Below, piece by piece: positions 8,353 to 17,046 of a stretch of 33,605 bases of DNA (position 1 is its first letter; every line of letters begins with the position of its first letter). The DNA comes from Nocardiopsis xinjiangensis YIM 90004 (GTDB lineage: Bacteria > Actinomycetota > Actinomycetes > Streptosporangiales > Streptosporangiaceae). The position numbers and the translations under genes are program-made. The notes beneath the pieces are model-generated. The model did not search any database. It was given only the letters and a program-made list of their open reading frames with translations, and was not told the origin of the DNA. The stretch is from contig NZ_ANBE01000017.1 in NCBI RefSeq assembly GCF_000341145.1, positions 97,639-131,243 of the forward strand, given 5' to 3'.

Positions 8353-10299
8353 TCACGAGAAGTCGTCGACGTTCTCCTCGGTGACGATCTCCACCGGGAC
8401 GCGCACGTCCTCCTCCAAGCTCTCGCCGCGCGCAGCCTCGATGGCGTTGCGCATCGCGACACGTCCGAGTTCGGCGGGCTGCTGAGCGATGGTCGAGTGA
8501 AGAGTGCCCTCCCCGACCGCCTCGAAGCCCTCCGGGGTGCCGTCGAAACCGATCACCGCCGCGTCGTCGCCGCTGTCGTCCAGCGCGGCCGCTGCGCCCA
8601 GCGCCATCTCGTCGTTCTCGGCGAAGACGGCGTCGATGCCGTCGTTGCCCTGGAGCATGTTGGTCATCACGTCCAGGCCGCGGGTGCGGTCGAAGTCGGC
8701 GGGCTGCTCGGCGACGACCTCGATGTCCTCGTACTCGGCGATGCCCTCGCCGAAGCCCTCGCCGCGCTCACGGCTCGCGGATGCGCCCGGGGTGCCCTGC
8801 AGCACCACGATCCGGCCCTCCTCACCGATCTCCTCGGCCAGGACCTGGGCGGCCAGACGCCCGCCCTCGACATTGTCGGAGGTCACGAGCGCCTCGGTCT
8901 CGGCGTCGTTGACCGCGCGGTCGGCGGCGACCACCGGGATGCCGGCGTCGTTGGCCCGGCGTACCGGTGGTCCCACCGCGTCGGAGTCCACCGGGTTGAT
9001 CACCATCGTGTCCACCCCCGTGCTCACGAAGTTCTGGATCTGGTTGGCCTGCTGCGAGGGGTCGTCCTGGGCGTCGGTGATGGTCAGCTCCACACCCGCC
9101 TCCTCGGCCTCTTCCTCGGCGCCGTCCCGCATCTGCAGGAAGAACGGGTTGTTCAGCGTCGAGACCGACATGCCCAACCGGGCCTTGTCGGAGGAGGCGT
9201 CGGGGGTCAGGAACGACAGCACACCCACCACGAGCGCCGTCACCGCGGCCGCGGCACCGAGAACGGCAACACGCTTGCCGCGACCGCCGGAACCGCCGAC
9301 GGCGCCACCCCCGCCGGTGCCCGAACCGCCAGAACCGGAACGACGGCGCACGGTGTCGAACAGCACCGCCAGCGCGATGACCACACCGATGACGACCTGC
9401 TGCCAGAACGCCGAGACCGAGAGCAGATTCAGGCCGTTGCGCAACACCGCGAGGATGAGCGCACCGATGAGCGTGCCCGAGGCGGTCCCGACACCGCCGG
9501 CGAGGCTGGCACCGCCGATGACGACGGCAGCGATCGCGTCGAGCTCGTAACCCTGCGCGGCCTGCGGCTGCGCGGAGGCCAGACGGGAGGCCAGGATGAC
9601 ACCGGCCACGGCCGCGAACAGGCCCGAGAGCGCGTACACACCCAGCTTGTGGCGCTTGACGCGGATCCCCGACAGGCGTGCGGCCTCCTCGTTGCCACCG
9701 ATCGCATACATTGCACGGCCGGCGAAGGTCCGGCGCAGGATCACGGCGGTGATCAGACCCATCAGGACCATGACCAGCACCGGTACGGGCAGCCAACCAC
9801 CCACGGTGTCGCCCAGGCGGGAGACGGAGCTGGGCAGGGAGATGGGGCTGCCCTCGGACAGCACCAGGGACAGACCGCGGCCGATGGAGAGCATCGCCAG
9901 GGTCGCGATGAACGGGGGAAGTTTGCCGTAGGCGACCAGAGCACCGCTGACCAGGCCGGCCGCGGTGCCCGTGGCAGCGGCCAGGGGAATGGCCAGCCAG
10001 ACGGGCACCCCTTCCACCGTCGCCAACCAGGCCAGCATCGTCGCCGACAAGGCCGCGACCGAACCCACCGACAGGTCGATACCGCCGGAGATGATGACGA
10101 AGGTGACACCGAAGGCCAGGACCGCGATGACAGCGGCCTGGACGCCGACGTTGAGGAGGTTCTGCGCCGTCAGGAAGTCACCGGACATCAGCGACATGAC
10201 CACGACCAGAAGGGCCAGCGCGGTCAGTGCTCCGTTGTCCAACAGGAAACGACGCACGGCGGACCAGAGGCCGCCGCTCTTTGCTGTGTCAGTGGCCAC
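8353..10299 (-). CDS. Ribose-type sugar ABC transporter: permease fused to periplasmic binding protein (RbsC-RbsB fusion)
   Basis: The 648-residue protein joins two normally separate subunits. Residues 1-317 are an RbsC-type permease (LAFGVTFVIISGGIDLSVGS, and the cytoplasmic GGNEEAARLSGI loop). A glycine/serine-rich linker follows at 318-343. A further hydrophobic helix at 344-364 carries the chain out of the cell. Residues 374-648 are an RbsB-type type-1 periplasmic binding domain (GMSVSTLNNPFFLQM at the start, AVFAENDEMALGA and VIGFDGTPEG later). The binding domain is thus tethered to its own channel instead of being a lipoprotein. The GTG start at 10299 overlaps the TAG of the ATPase gene by one base (TAGTG). 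It is the last gene of the LacI-ATPase-permease operon. Sugar specificity is not readable. Confidence 0.93.
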   Translation of the reverse strand: MATDTAKSGGLWSAVRRFLLDNGALTALALLVVVMSLMSGDFLTAQNLLNVGVQAAVIAVLAFGVTFVIISGGIDLSVGSVAALSATMLAWLATVEGVPVWLAIPLAAATGTAAGLVSGALVAYGKLPPFIATLAMLSIGRGLSLVLSEGSPISLPSSVSRLGDTVGGWLPVPVLVMVLMGLITAVILRRTFAGRAMYAIGGNEEAARLSGIRVKRHKLGVYALSGLFAAVAGVILASRLASAQPQAAQGYELDAIAAVVIGGASLAGGVGTASGTLIGALILAVLRNGLNLLSVSAFWQQVVIGVVIALAVLFDTVRRRSGSGGSGTGGGGAVGGSGGRGKRVAVLGAAAAVTALVVGVLSFLTPDASSDKARLGMSVSTLNNPFFLQMRDGAEEEAEEAGVELTITDAQDDPSQQANQIQNFVSTGVDTMVINPVDSDAVGPPVRRANDAGIPVVAADRAVNDAETEALVTSDNVEGGRLAAQVLAEEIGEEGRIVVLQGTPGASASRERGEGFGEGIAEYEDIEVVAEQPADFDRTRGLDVMTNMLQGNDGIDAVFAENDEMALGAAAALDDSGDDAAVIGFDGTPEGFEAVGEGTLHSTIAQQPAELGRVAMRNAIEAARGESLEEDVRVPVEIVTEENVDDFS

Positions 10300-11828
10300 T
10301 ACCGGCCCTCCACTTCGTTCTCTTCGGGGCTGGTCCCGGGGTTGGCGGCGACCGCGAGCGACATCACGGAGTCCTGGGTGGCTTCCTCGGCGGAGAGCTC
10401 CCCGGTGACTCGGCCCTGCGCCATGACGAGGATCCGGTCACTCATCCCCAGCACCTCGGGCAGGTCGCTGGAGATCATCAGGACCGCGTGACCGGAGGTG
10501 GTCAGCTCGTTGACGAGCCGGTAGATCTCGACCTTGGCGCCGGCGTCGACCCCGCGGGTCGGTTCGTCGAGGATGAGCACACGCGAGCCGGCCAGCAGCC
10601 ACTTGCCGATGACGACCTTCTGCTGGTTGCCGCCGGAGAGCGTGCGCACGTGCTGTCCGATGTGGGCCATCCGGATCGCGAGCTCGTCGGCGATGCGCGC
10701 TGCCGACGAGCGCTGCGAGGCCAGGTCCACGAACCCGCCCTTGCTGGTGGGGCCCAGTGTGACCAGGCCCAGGTTCTCCTCCACGGAGGTGTCCAGGACC
10801 AGGCCCTGGCCCTTGCGGTCCTCGGGCACCAGGCCCAGGCCGGCGTTCAGGGCCGCGCCCACGTCCTCACCGGGCAGCTTCTTGCCGAGGACCTCGACCC
10901 CGCCGGAGTCGTAGGGGTCGGCGCCGAAGACCGCACGGGCGACCTCGGTGCGGCCCGCGCCCACGAGCCCCGCCAGCCCGACGACCTCACCGGCGCGCAC
11001 GTCCAGGTCGATGTCCTCGAACACACCGTTGCGGGTCAGGCCGCGCACCTGCAGGAGCATCTGCCCGGGTTCGGGCCGCTCGCGGGGGTACTGCTCGTCG
11101 ATGCTGCGGCCCACCATGAGGCGGACCAGTTCCTCCTGGGGCTCGGAGGCGGGCACGTGGGCGACCGAACGCCCGTCGCGCAGGACCGTGACCCGGTCAC
11201 CCAGGGCCGCGATCTCCTCCAGGTGGTGGGTGATGAAGACCAGGCCCACGCCTTCCTCACGCAGCCGGAGGGCGATGGCGAAGAGCCGGTCGACCTCCTC
11301 GGTGGTGAGGACCGCGGTGGGTTCGTCCATGATGAGGATCTTGGTGTCCAGGCTCAGCGCCTTGGCGATCTCCACCATCTGCAACTGGGCGATACCCAGG
11401 CCGCGCACCCGGGCGCTGGGGGAGACGTCGACCCCGACCCGTTCCAGGAGCTTCGCGGCCTCGGCCTCCATGCGCTTGGTGTCGATGAAGCCGAACCGGC
11501 GCGGCTGGCGGCCCAGGAAGATGTTCTCGGCCACCGTCACGTCGGGGACGAGGTTGAACTCCTGGTAGATCGTGGCGATCCCCAGACGTGCCGCGTCCTG
11601 GGCGTCACGGAGCTGGACCTGCTGTCCTTCGACGAGCACCCGACCCGCGTCGGGGCGGTGGGCGCCGGAGAGCACCTTGATCAGGGTGCTCTTGCCGGCC
11701 CCGTTCTCACCGAGCAGGACATGCACCTCGCCGCGACTCAGGTCGAAGTCGACCTCGTCGAGCGCGACCACGCCCGGGAAGGCCTTGCGTACGCCCTCGA
11801 TGCGCAGCAGTTCGTCCGGACTACTCAC
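10299..11828 (-). CDS. Ribose-type sugar ABC transporter, double ATP-binding subunit (RbsA/MglA family)
   Basis: The 509-residue protein has two ATPase domains. The first has a full Walker A (GENGAGKST, near residue 36), signature region GIAQLQMVEIAKAL and Walker B ILIMDEPTAVL. The second has a degenerate P-loop (GLVGAGRTE) but a clean signature LSGGNQQKV and Walker B VLILDEPTRGV. That asymmetry is normal for RbsA/MglA/AraG proteins. It energises the fused permease encoded downstream. The GTG start at 11828 follows GGAGG by seven bases and overlaps the LacI gene's stop by 8 bases. An upstream ATG at 11924 would add an unlike Pro/Ser-rich tail. Confidence 0.94.
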   Translation of the reverse strand: MSSPDELLRIEGVRKAFPGVVALDEVDFDLSRGEVHVLLGENGAGKSTLIKVLSGAHRPDAGRVLVEGQQVQLRDAQDAARLGIATIYQEFNLVPDVTVAENIFLGRQPRRFGFIDTKRMEAEAAKLLERVGVDVSPSARVRGLGIAQLQMVEIAKALSLDTKILIMDEPTAVLTTEEVDRLFAIALRLREEGVGLVFITHHLEEIAALGDRVTVLRDGRSVAHVPASEPQEELVRLMVGRSIDEQYPRERPEPGQMLLQVRGLTRNGVFEDIDLDVRAGEVVGLAGLVGAGRTEVARAVFGADPYDSGGVEVLGKKLPGEDVGAALNAGLGLVPEDRKGQGLVLDTSVEENLGLVTLGPTSKGGFVDLASQRSSAARIADELAIRMAHIGQHVRTLSGGNQQKVVIGKWLLAGSRVLILDEPTRGVDAGAKVEIYRLVNELTTSGHAVLMISSDLPEVLGMSDRILVMAQGRVTGELSAEEATQDSVMSLAVAANPGTSPEENEVEGR

Positions 11829-12849
11829 GTGTGGCTCCTCCGGTCGGGGCAGACGTTTCGGGCTCGCCGCAGGAGCGGCGGACGAGGAGATGGGCGGGCA
11901 GGACGGTCGACTGGGCCGGCCCACCCGAGATGAGGTCGGCCAGCGCCCGCACCGCCACCCGCCCGAGTGCGGCAGTGGGCTGGGCGATCGTCGTGATGGG
12001 CGGCGCAGTGTGCGGGAACCAGGGGATGTCGTCGAAGGCGGCCAGACCGATGTCGTCGGGCACGCTCAGGCCGCGCACACGGATCGCGTTGAGTGCGCCC
12101 AGAGCCATGAGGTTGTCGGTGGCGAAGACCGCGTCGGGGCGTTCGGGCAGGTCCAGGAAGCGCTCGGTGGCCAGACGCCCGCTCTCGGCCTGGAAATCGC
12201 CCTGTCCGACGTGGGACTCCGGCAGCGACAGGCCAAGCTCCGACAGCGCCGCGCGGAAGGCCTCCACCCGTTCCCGGCCCGTGGTCGTGGCGGCGGGCCC
12301 GGTGATGATCGCGAGCCGGCGGTGTCCGAGGCCGTACAGGTGGGCGACCAGGTCACGGATGGCGCCGCGCCCGTCCGCGCGGACCACGGGGGCGTCGCAA
12401 CCGGGGATCCAGCGGTCCACGAAGACCAGCGGGGTGGGGCCCTCGGCCGCGTCCAGGGTCAGGGGGGAGTGGCCGTCGGCGGGGGAGACGAGCAGGCCGT
12501 CGATGCGCCGCTCCAAGAGGGAACGCACGTGGTGGGCCTCCAGCTCGGCGCGCTCGTCGGCGTTGCCGATGATGACGCTGTAGCCGAGCGCCCGTGCCTC
12601 CTCCTCCACGGATCTGGCGAGCTCCGTGAAGTAGGGGTTGAGGACATCGCTGATGACGAGCCCGATGGTGCGGGTCCGGTCGGTGCGCAGGGACCGTGCC
12701 ACGACGTTGGGCCGGTACCCGAGCGACTCGGCGGCCGAGAGGACCTTGGCCCGGGCGGTGTCGCTGACCGCCGACTGCCCGTTGAGCGCACGGGAGACCG
12801 TCGCCACCGACAGCCCCGCCGCCTCGGCGACGTCCTTGATACTCACCAC
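11821..12849 (-). CDS. LacI-family transcriptional regulator of the sugar ABC operon
   Basis: The 342-residue protein has the LacI HTH at residues 4-23 (IKDVAEAAGLSVATVSRALNG), the hinge helix around 50-56 (VARSLRT) and a periplasmic-binding-like effector domain from about 62. The start is taken as GTG at 12849, eight bases after a strong SD (GGAGGTGA). The frame is open to an ATG at 12966, but that would put the operators inside the coding sequence. As first gene of the operon it should repress itself and the transporter, with the imported sugar as inducer (family knowledge). Tandem LacI-like sites lie about 70-100 bp upstream. Confidence 0.93.
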   Translation of the reverse strand: MVSIKDVAEAAGLSVATVSRALNGQSAVSDTARAKVLSAAESLGYRPNVVARSLRTDRTRTIGLVISDVLNPYFTELARSVEEEARALGYSVIIGNADERAELEAHHVRSLLERRIDGLLVSPADGHSPLTLDAAEGPTPLVFVDRWIPGCDAPVVRADGRGAIRDLVAHLYGLGHRRLAIITGPAATTTGRERVEAFRAALSELGLSLPESHVGQGDFQAESGRLATERFLDLPERPDAVFATDNLMALGALNAIRVRGLSVPDDIGLAAFDDIPWFPHTAPPITTIAQPTAALGRVAVRALADLISGGPAQSTVLPAHLLVRRSCGEPETSAPTGGATRE

Positions 12850-12917
12850 GTCCGAGCTCACCTCCTCCGTCACCGTCGTGTGGGCGGTACAGGGGGAAGC
12901 CTCGGGCCCGTGCACCG

Positions 12918-12949
12918 TGGAAACGATTACATGATTGGAAACGATTACA
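12918..12949 (-). promoter_or_regulatory. Tandem LacI-type operators in front of the sugar ABC operon
   Basis: TGGAAACGATTACA occurs twice in the same orientation, at 12918-12931 and 12936-12949, 18 bp start to start. Each copy is an imperfect palindrome around a central CG, the usual LacI/PurR/CcpA layout. They sit in the leader of the LacI gene and are AT-rich against a GC-rich background. The direct 18-bp repeat spacing would put two dimers on nearly the same helix face. Confidence 0.7.
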
Positions 12950-12966
12950 CCATGCGTGAGTAACAC

Positions 12967-13173
12967 ATAAGTTCACAGAATGGGGCACACGGGGGCAAGG
13001 CGGTGCGATTCAGGCGGCCGAGAGGGCGGTGCAGTGGGGGATCCGGGGTTCCTGTGGCGCGGACCTGCGTCTTTGTATCATCCAGATCACATTTTTTACC
13101 GCCGAGGTTCCGAGTGGTAGGAACCGGGAGCCGCACGCCCGATGGACAGGCCCCGAACCGCACAATGGGCGGT
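12967..13173 (+). promoter_or_regulatory. Intergenic promoter region of the flavin amine oxidase gene
   Basis: No gene is seen here. There is an AT-rich pocket with six consecutive T (about 13070-13099). An inverted repeat follows (GGTTCC at 13106-13111 and GGAACC at 13120-13125, 8-base spacer). A CACAAT hexamer at 13161-13166 ends seven bases before the ATG at 13174, suggesting a leaderless start. The divergent LacI operon promoter should lie at its left edge. Confidence 0.4.
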
Positions 13174-14394
13174 ATGGAACGCAAGGACACCGTCGTCATC
13201 GGAGCGGGCGCCGCCGGTCTCATGGCCGCGCTCGAGCTCACCGCAGCCGGGCACGACGTGCAGGTGCTCGAGGCCCGCGCACGCGTGGGCGGACGCGTCC
13301 ACACCGTTCGTTTGCCCGACGGCCGTTTCGCCAATGCCGGGGCCGAGTGGGTCAACCCCGAACACCACGAAGTGCTCGGTCTGGTCGAACGTTACGGGCT
13401 CGGGTTGCGCTCGGGCGGCGGCTTCGAGGCGCTCGTCGTCGACGGGTGGGCCCAGGTCGAGGAAGCCGGCGACGCCGAACGCGTGGAAGAGGCCCTCGAA
13501 GGCCTCGAAGGGCGCCTGACCGACCTCGAGCACCCCTGGAACGACCCGGTCGCCCGCGAGATGGACCGCCGCAGCGCCACCGACTGGATGGACACCGCGG
13601 GTCTTTCCCCGAGCGAGCGTGCCTGGATGACCGCCTACGTCCGCACGGAGTACATGGTCGAGCCCGAAGAGCTGTCCGAGCTCGTGCTGGCCCTGGGCGA
13701 GGAACTCGATTCGGGTGAGACCGCGTACCGCATCGCCGGCGGCACCGCCGAGCTCACCGACGCCATGGCGCGCGAGCTGGGGGAGGACCGCATCGCTCGC
13801 GGAGAACCCGTGCGCATGGTCGAACACGGCCGGGACGGCGTCGTGGTGCGTACAGACGGACGCGCGGTCGCCGCCGACCGCGCCGTGATCGCCGTGCCCC
13901 TGCCCGCTCTGGAACGCATCACCCTGGCCCCGGCGGTGTCGGTGCCCTCCGTGAACCAGGGCCGGGGCGGCAAACTCCTCGTGCCCTACGCGCAGCGCCC
14001 CGACGCCGGCGCGGGCGACCGCCACGTCGACCGCGCCGGGTTCCAGCACGTGTACGACAACGCGCCCGAGGACCAGCCCGGCGTCCCCGGGATCCTGACC
14101 GCGTACGCGTACCGGCCCCTGCCCGAGCCGGAGGTCCTGGACACGGTCGGTGCTCTCTTCCCCGAACTCGGCGCCCCCGACGGCGCCCCCGTGGCGGCCT
14201 GGTGGAGCGAGGAACCCGAGACCGGCTGCACCTACTCGGCCCGGGGCCCGGGCGACCTCGACTCGCTGCGTCGCCTGCGCGAGCCCATCGGCCGCCTGTA
14301 TCCGGCCGGGGAGCACACCGAGATCATCAGCGGTTACTTGGACAGCGCCCTGCGCAGCGGTCGCCGCGTCGCGGCCCGCATCGTCTCCGGCTGA
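13174..14394 (+). CDS. FAD-dependent amine oxidase (flavin monoamine oxidase family)
   Basis: The 406-residue protein begins with a Rossmann FAD-binding motif, G10-A-G-A-A-G15, the ribose-binding E33 and the following GGR (residues 39-41), all typical of the monoamine oxidase/phytoene desaturase fold. It ends with the family's C-terminal FAD motif (LYPAGEHTEIISGYLDSALRSG). The family oxidises amines (or desaturates carotenoid-like substrates) with O2 and FAD. The ATG at 13174 fits the Rossmann strand immediately; the frame is open upstream, but that stretch is promoter DNA. No signal peptide, so cytosolic. Substrate unknown, and no pathway partners adjoin it. Confidence 0.9.
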   Translation: MERKDTVVIGAGAAGLMAALELTAAGHDVQVLEARARVGGRVHTVRLPDGRFANAGAEWVNPEHHEVLGLVERYGLGLRSGGGFEALVVDGWAQVEEAGDAERVEEALEGLEGRLTDLEHPWNDPVAREMDRRSATDWMDTAGLSPSERAWMTAYVRTEYMVEPEELSELVLALGEELDSGETAYRIAGGTAELTDAMARELGEDRIARGEPVRMVEHGRDGVVVRTDGRAVAADRAVIAVPLPALERITLAPAVSVPSVNQGRGGKLLVPYAQRPDAGAGDRHVDRAGFQHVYDNAPEDQPGVPGILTAYAYRPLPEPEVLDTVGALFPELGAPDGAPVAAWWSEEPETGCTYSARGPGDLDSLRRLREPIGRLYPAGEHTEIISGYLDSALRSGRRVAARIVSG

Positions 14395-14421
14395 GCGCAC
14401 GCGGGCCGGCCGAGTACACGC

Positions 14422-14458
14422 GAGGGGTCCGGGGAACGACCGCGCCCCCGGACCCCTC
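14422..14458. terminator. Strong bidirectional terminator, perfect 13-bp stem
   Basis: GAGGGGTCCGGGG and CCCCGGACCCCTC pair perfectly around an 11-base loop, between the convergent amine oxidase and MMPL genes. Confidence 0.75.
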
Positions 14459-14486
14459 CTCCTATGCCGTCAGTACCGGCTCCGGG

Positions 14487-17003
14487 TCACCTCGTCGGAG
14501 GCCCGCCCGGCGCCGGTCCTTCTGCGGGGGCCGCCCCCGGGGAAACCGGCTCCTCGGAGCCCTGCTCACTCCGGTGGCGCTCCTCCAGGGCCGAGCCCTC
14601 CACGTCGATGTCGGGCAGGATCCGGTCCAGCCACTTGGGCAGCCACCAGGCCCCGTCCCCGGCCAGGTGCATCAGCGCCGGGATCAGCAGCATGCGCACC
14701 ACGAACGCATCGATGAGTACACCGAAGGCCAGCGCGAACCCGATCGAGCTGATCATGACGGTCTCGGAGAAGATGAACCCGCCGAAGACCGAACCCATGA
14801 TGATCGCAGCGGCGGTGACCACCGAACGCCCTGCCCGGAAGCCCCGCACGACCGCCAGCCGTGCGGGCGTGCCGTGTGCGTAGGCCTCGCGCATGCCCGT
14901 CCCGATGAAGAGCATGTAGTCCATCGCCAGGCCGAACAGGATCCCCACCAAGAGCGTCGGAAGGAAGTTCAGCACCGGACCGGGGTTGTCGACCCCGAAG
15001 ATCGCGCTGAGCCAACCCCACTGGTAGATGGCCACCACCCCGCCCAGCGCGGCGAAGTAGGACAGGATGAACCCGAGCGTGGCCACGACCGGTACGAAGA
15101 CCGACCGGAACACCAGCAGCAGGATGACCAGCGACAGGCCCACGACCACGGCGAGGTAGGTCGGAAGCGCATCGCTCAGGGTCTCGGAGATGTCGATGTT
15201 GCCGCTGGCCATGCCGGCGACACCGAGTGGACCGGTGCCCTCGATGACCTCCAGATCACGGAAGGTGTGGACCAGGTCCTCGGTGGACTCGCTCGAGGGC
15301 CCGTCCTCGGGCACGACCTGGAAGATCGCCAGGCTCTGGTCGTCGGAGATCCCGATGGGTGCCACGGCCGCCACGGCGTCGCGGGAGTAGAGCTCCTCGG
15401 CGACCTGGAACTGCTCCTCCTCGGCGGTGGCCTCGGCGGCATCGTCGGTGGGGCCACCGGAGAGATCGGCCGTGACCAGGAGCGGCCCGTTCATGCCCTC
15501 GCCGAAGTTCTCCTCGACGGCGCTGTAGGCGCGGTACTGGGTCGAGTCGCTGGGTTCGGAGGCGCCGTCGGGCATGCCCAAGCGCAGGTCCAGCGCGGGC
15601 AGGGCGATGATGCCCAGCGCCAGGACGGCGACCGCGGAACGCAGCAGTGCCCGCCCGGTCGACATCGGCCGGATGCCGTCCTCGTCCCCGTGGCGGTGCT
15701 TGCCGTCGGACTCCCCGTTCTCGGCGAGGTGTGCGCGCTCACGGCGCGAGAGGACGCGGGTGCCCACCAGCGACAGCAGGGCCGGTACCAGCGTCACCGC
15801 GATGAACACCGCGATGGTGATGGCGATGGCGCCCACGCTGCCCATCAGGCCCAGGAAGCCGATCCCGGTGATGTTCAGGCCCAGCAGCGCGATGAGCACC
15901 GTCGTACCGGCGAAGACCACCGCGTTGCCCGCGGTCCCGTTGGCCAGGCCGATGGATTCCTGCAGTTCGGTGCTCTTCTTGAGCTGCCGGCGGTGGCGGT
16001 TGACGATGAACAGCGCGTAGTCGATGCCCACGGCCAGGCCCAGCATCAGGCCCAGGATCGGCGTCACCGACGCCATCTCCAAGACGTCCGACAGCGACAT
16101 CGCGGTCAGCGTGGCGATCCCGACACCGACCAGCGCCGTCAGGATCGGCAGGCCGGCACCGATGAGGGTGCCGAGCATGACCACCAGCACCACGCCGGCC
16201 ACGATCAGGCCGATGATCTCGGCCGTGCTGACCAGGCTGGGCATGCTCATGGCGAGGTCGTTGCCGAAATCGACCTCCGTGCCAGGGATCGGGTCGCTCT
16301 CGAAGACCTCCATGACGGTGTCGCGGGTGTCCTGGGAGATCTCTTCCTGGGCCTCGGTGAAGGAGAGGTTGACCAGTGCGGTCGCGCCGTCCTCGGAGAC
16401 CGTGCTGATCTCGGAGGAGAACTCGAGCATGGCCTCGCCCCGGTCGAGCTGCTCCTCCTGCTCCTCGATGGCCTCGCGGTTCTCGTCGATCTGGGCCTGC
16501 TCGGAGTCGAGCTCGTCCTCGACCTGGTCGAGCATCCCGGCGGCCTCCGCCTGAGCGCGGCCCTGGTCGAGCTCTTCCTGGCCAGCCTCGAGTTCTTCGA
16601 GTCCCTCCTCGAGCTCCTCGCGGCCCTCCTCCGTCTCCTGCTGCTGGTCGGCGCGGTCCTGCTCCGTGGCGAAGGGGTCGACCGCGTCGTCGACACCGGA
16701 GACCTCGGAGGCCTGCTCGGCGCGGTCGGCGATCGCCTCCTCCTGCTCCCCGGTGAAGGGCTCCCCGTCCTCGGTCCGGTACACGACGGTGCCCGCACCG
16801 CCGCCCATACCGTCGAACTCCTCCGACAGGCGCTGGTTCACCTCGTCGGTGGGGGTCCCTGGGATGGAGAAGCTGTCCTCCAACTCACCGGAGAAGAGGA
16901 AGAACGCGGTACTGGAGGCCAGCAACAGGGCCAGCCAGACCGCGATGACGGTCTTCGCCCGGGTCGCACACGCGCGACCGAGCTTGTAGAGAAATTCAGC
17001 CAT
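14487..17003 (-). CDS. MMPL-family RND transporter
   Basis: The 838-residue protein has the MMPL arrangement: a first helix near 17-37, a large extracytoplasmic domain, a helix block from about 260, a second external domain, and a second helix block. The proton-relay Asp-Tyr pairs are present at D328-Y329 (GLAVGIDYALF) and D695-Y696 (AMDYMLF). The first external domain contains a long Glu/Gln-rich coiled coil at about 115-195, which is an expansion relative to short MMPL proteins. MMPL proteins export lipids, glycolipids or drugs in actinobacteria. It lies 43 bp after the TetR gene on the same strand, which probably represses it. The ATG at 17003 has only a weak SD (GAAAGA). Confidence 0.94.
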   Translation of the reverse strand: MAEFLYKLGRACATRAKTVIAVWLALLLASSTAFFLFSGELEDSFSIPGTPTDEVNQRLSEEFDGMGGGAGTVVYRTEDGEPFTGEQEEAIADRAEQASEVSGVDDAVDPFATEQDRADQQQETEEGREELEEGLEELEAGQEELDQGRAQAEAAGMLDQVEDELDSEQAQIDENREAIEEQEEQLDRGEAMLEFSSEISTVSEDGATALVNLSFTEAQEEISQDTRDTVMEVFESDPIPGTEVDFGNDLAMSMPSLVSTAEIIGLIVAGVVLVVMLGTLIGAGLPILTALVGVGIATLTAMSLSDVLEMASVTPILGLMLGLAVGIDYALFIVNRHRRQLKKSTELQESIGLANGTAGNAVVFAGTTVLIALLGLNITGIGFLGLMGSVGAIAITIAVFIAVTLVPALLSLVGTRVLSRRERAHLAENGESDGKHRHGDEDGIRPMSTGRALLRSAVAVLALGIIALPALDLRLGMPDGASEPSDSTQYRAYSAVEENFGEGMNGPLLVTADLSGGPTDDAAEATAEEEQFQVAEELYSRDAVAAVAPIGISDDQSLAIFQVVPEDGPSSESTEDLVHTFRDLEVIEGTGPLGVAGMASGNIDISETLSDALPTYLAVVVGLSLVILLLVFRSVFVPVVATLGFILSYFAALGGVVAIYQWGWLSAIFGVDNPGPVLNFLPTLLVGILFGLAMDYMLFIGTGMREAYAHGTPARLAVVRGFRAGRSVVTAAAIIMGSVFGGFIFSETVMISSIGFALAFGVLIDAFVVRMLLIPALMHLAGDGAWWLPKWLDRILPDIDVEGSALEERHRSEQGSEEPVSPGAAPAEGPAPGGPPTR

Positions 17004-17046
17004 GGGTCTTTCGCCAATGAATGTGGGTGAGGAGCGCGGCCTGCGC

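Noticed and set aside
7825-10491. An 888-codon plus-strand open frame across the ArsR-like gene and the ABC permease
   Set aside because: It spans two genes in the wrong frame or strand and shows no recognisable domain.
10299-11828. Degenerate second Walker A of the sugar ABC ATPase as a sign of a broken gene
   Set aside because: This asymmetry is normal for the RbsA/MglA/AraG family.
14202-17030. A 942-codon plus-strand open frame opposite the MMPL gene
   Set aside because: It is a by-product of high third-position GC on the complementary strand. Its translation is low-complexity (His/Gln/Arg/Gly rich), while the minus strand encodes a full MMPL protein with catalytic Asp-Tyr pairs.
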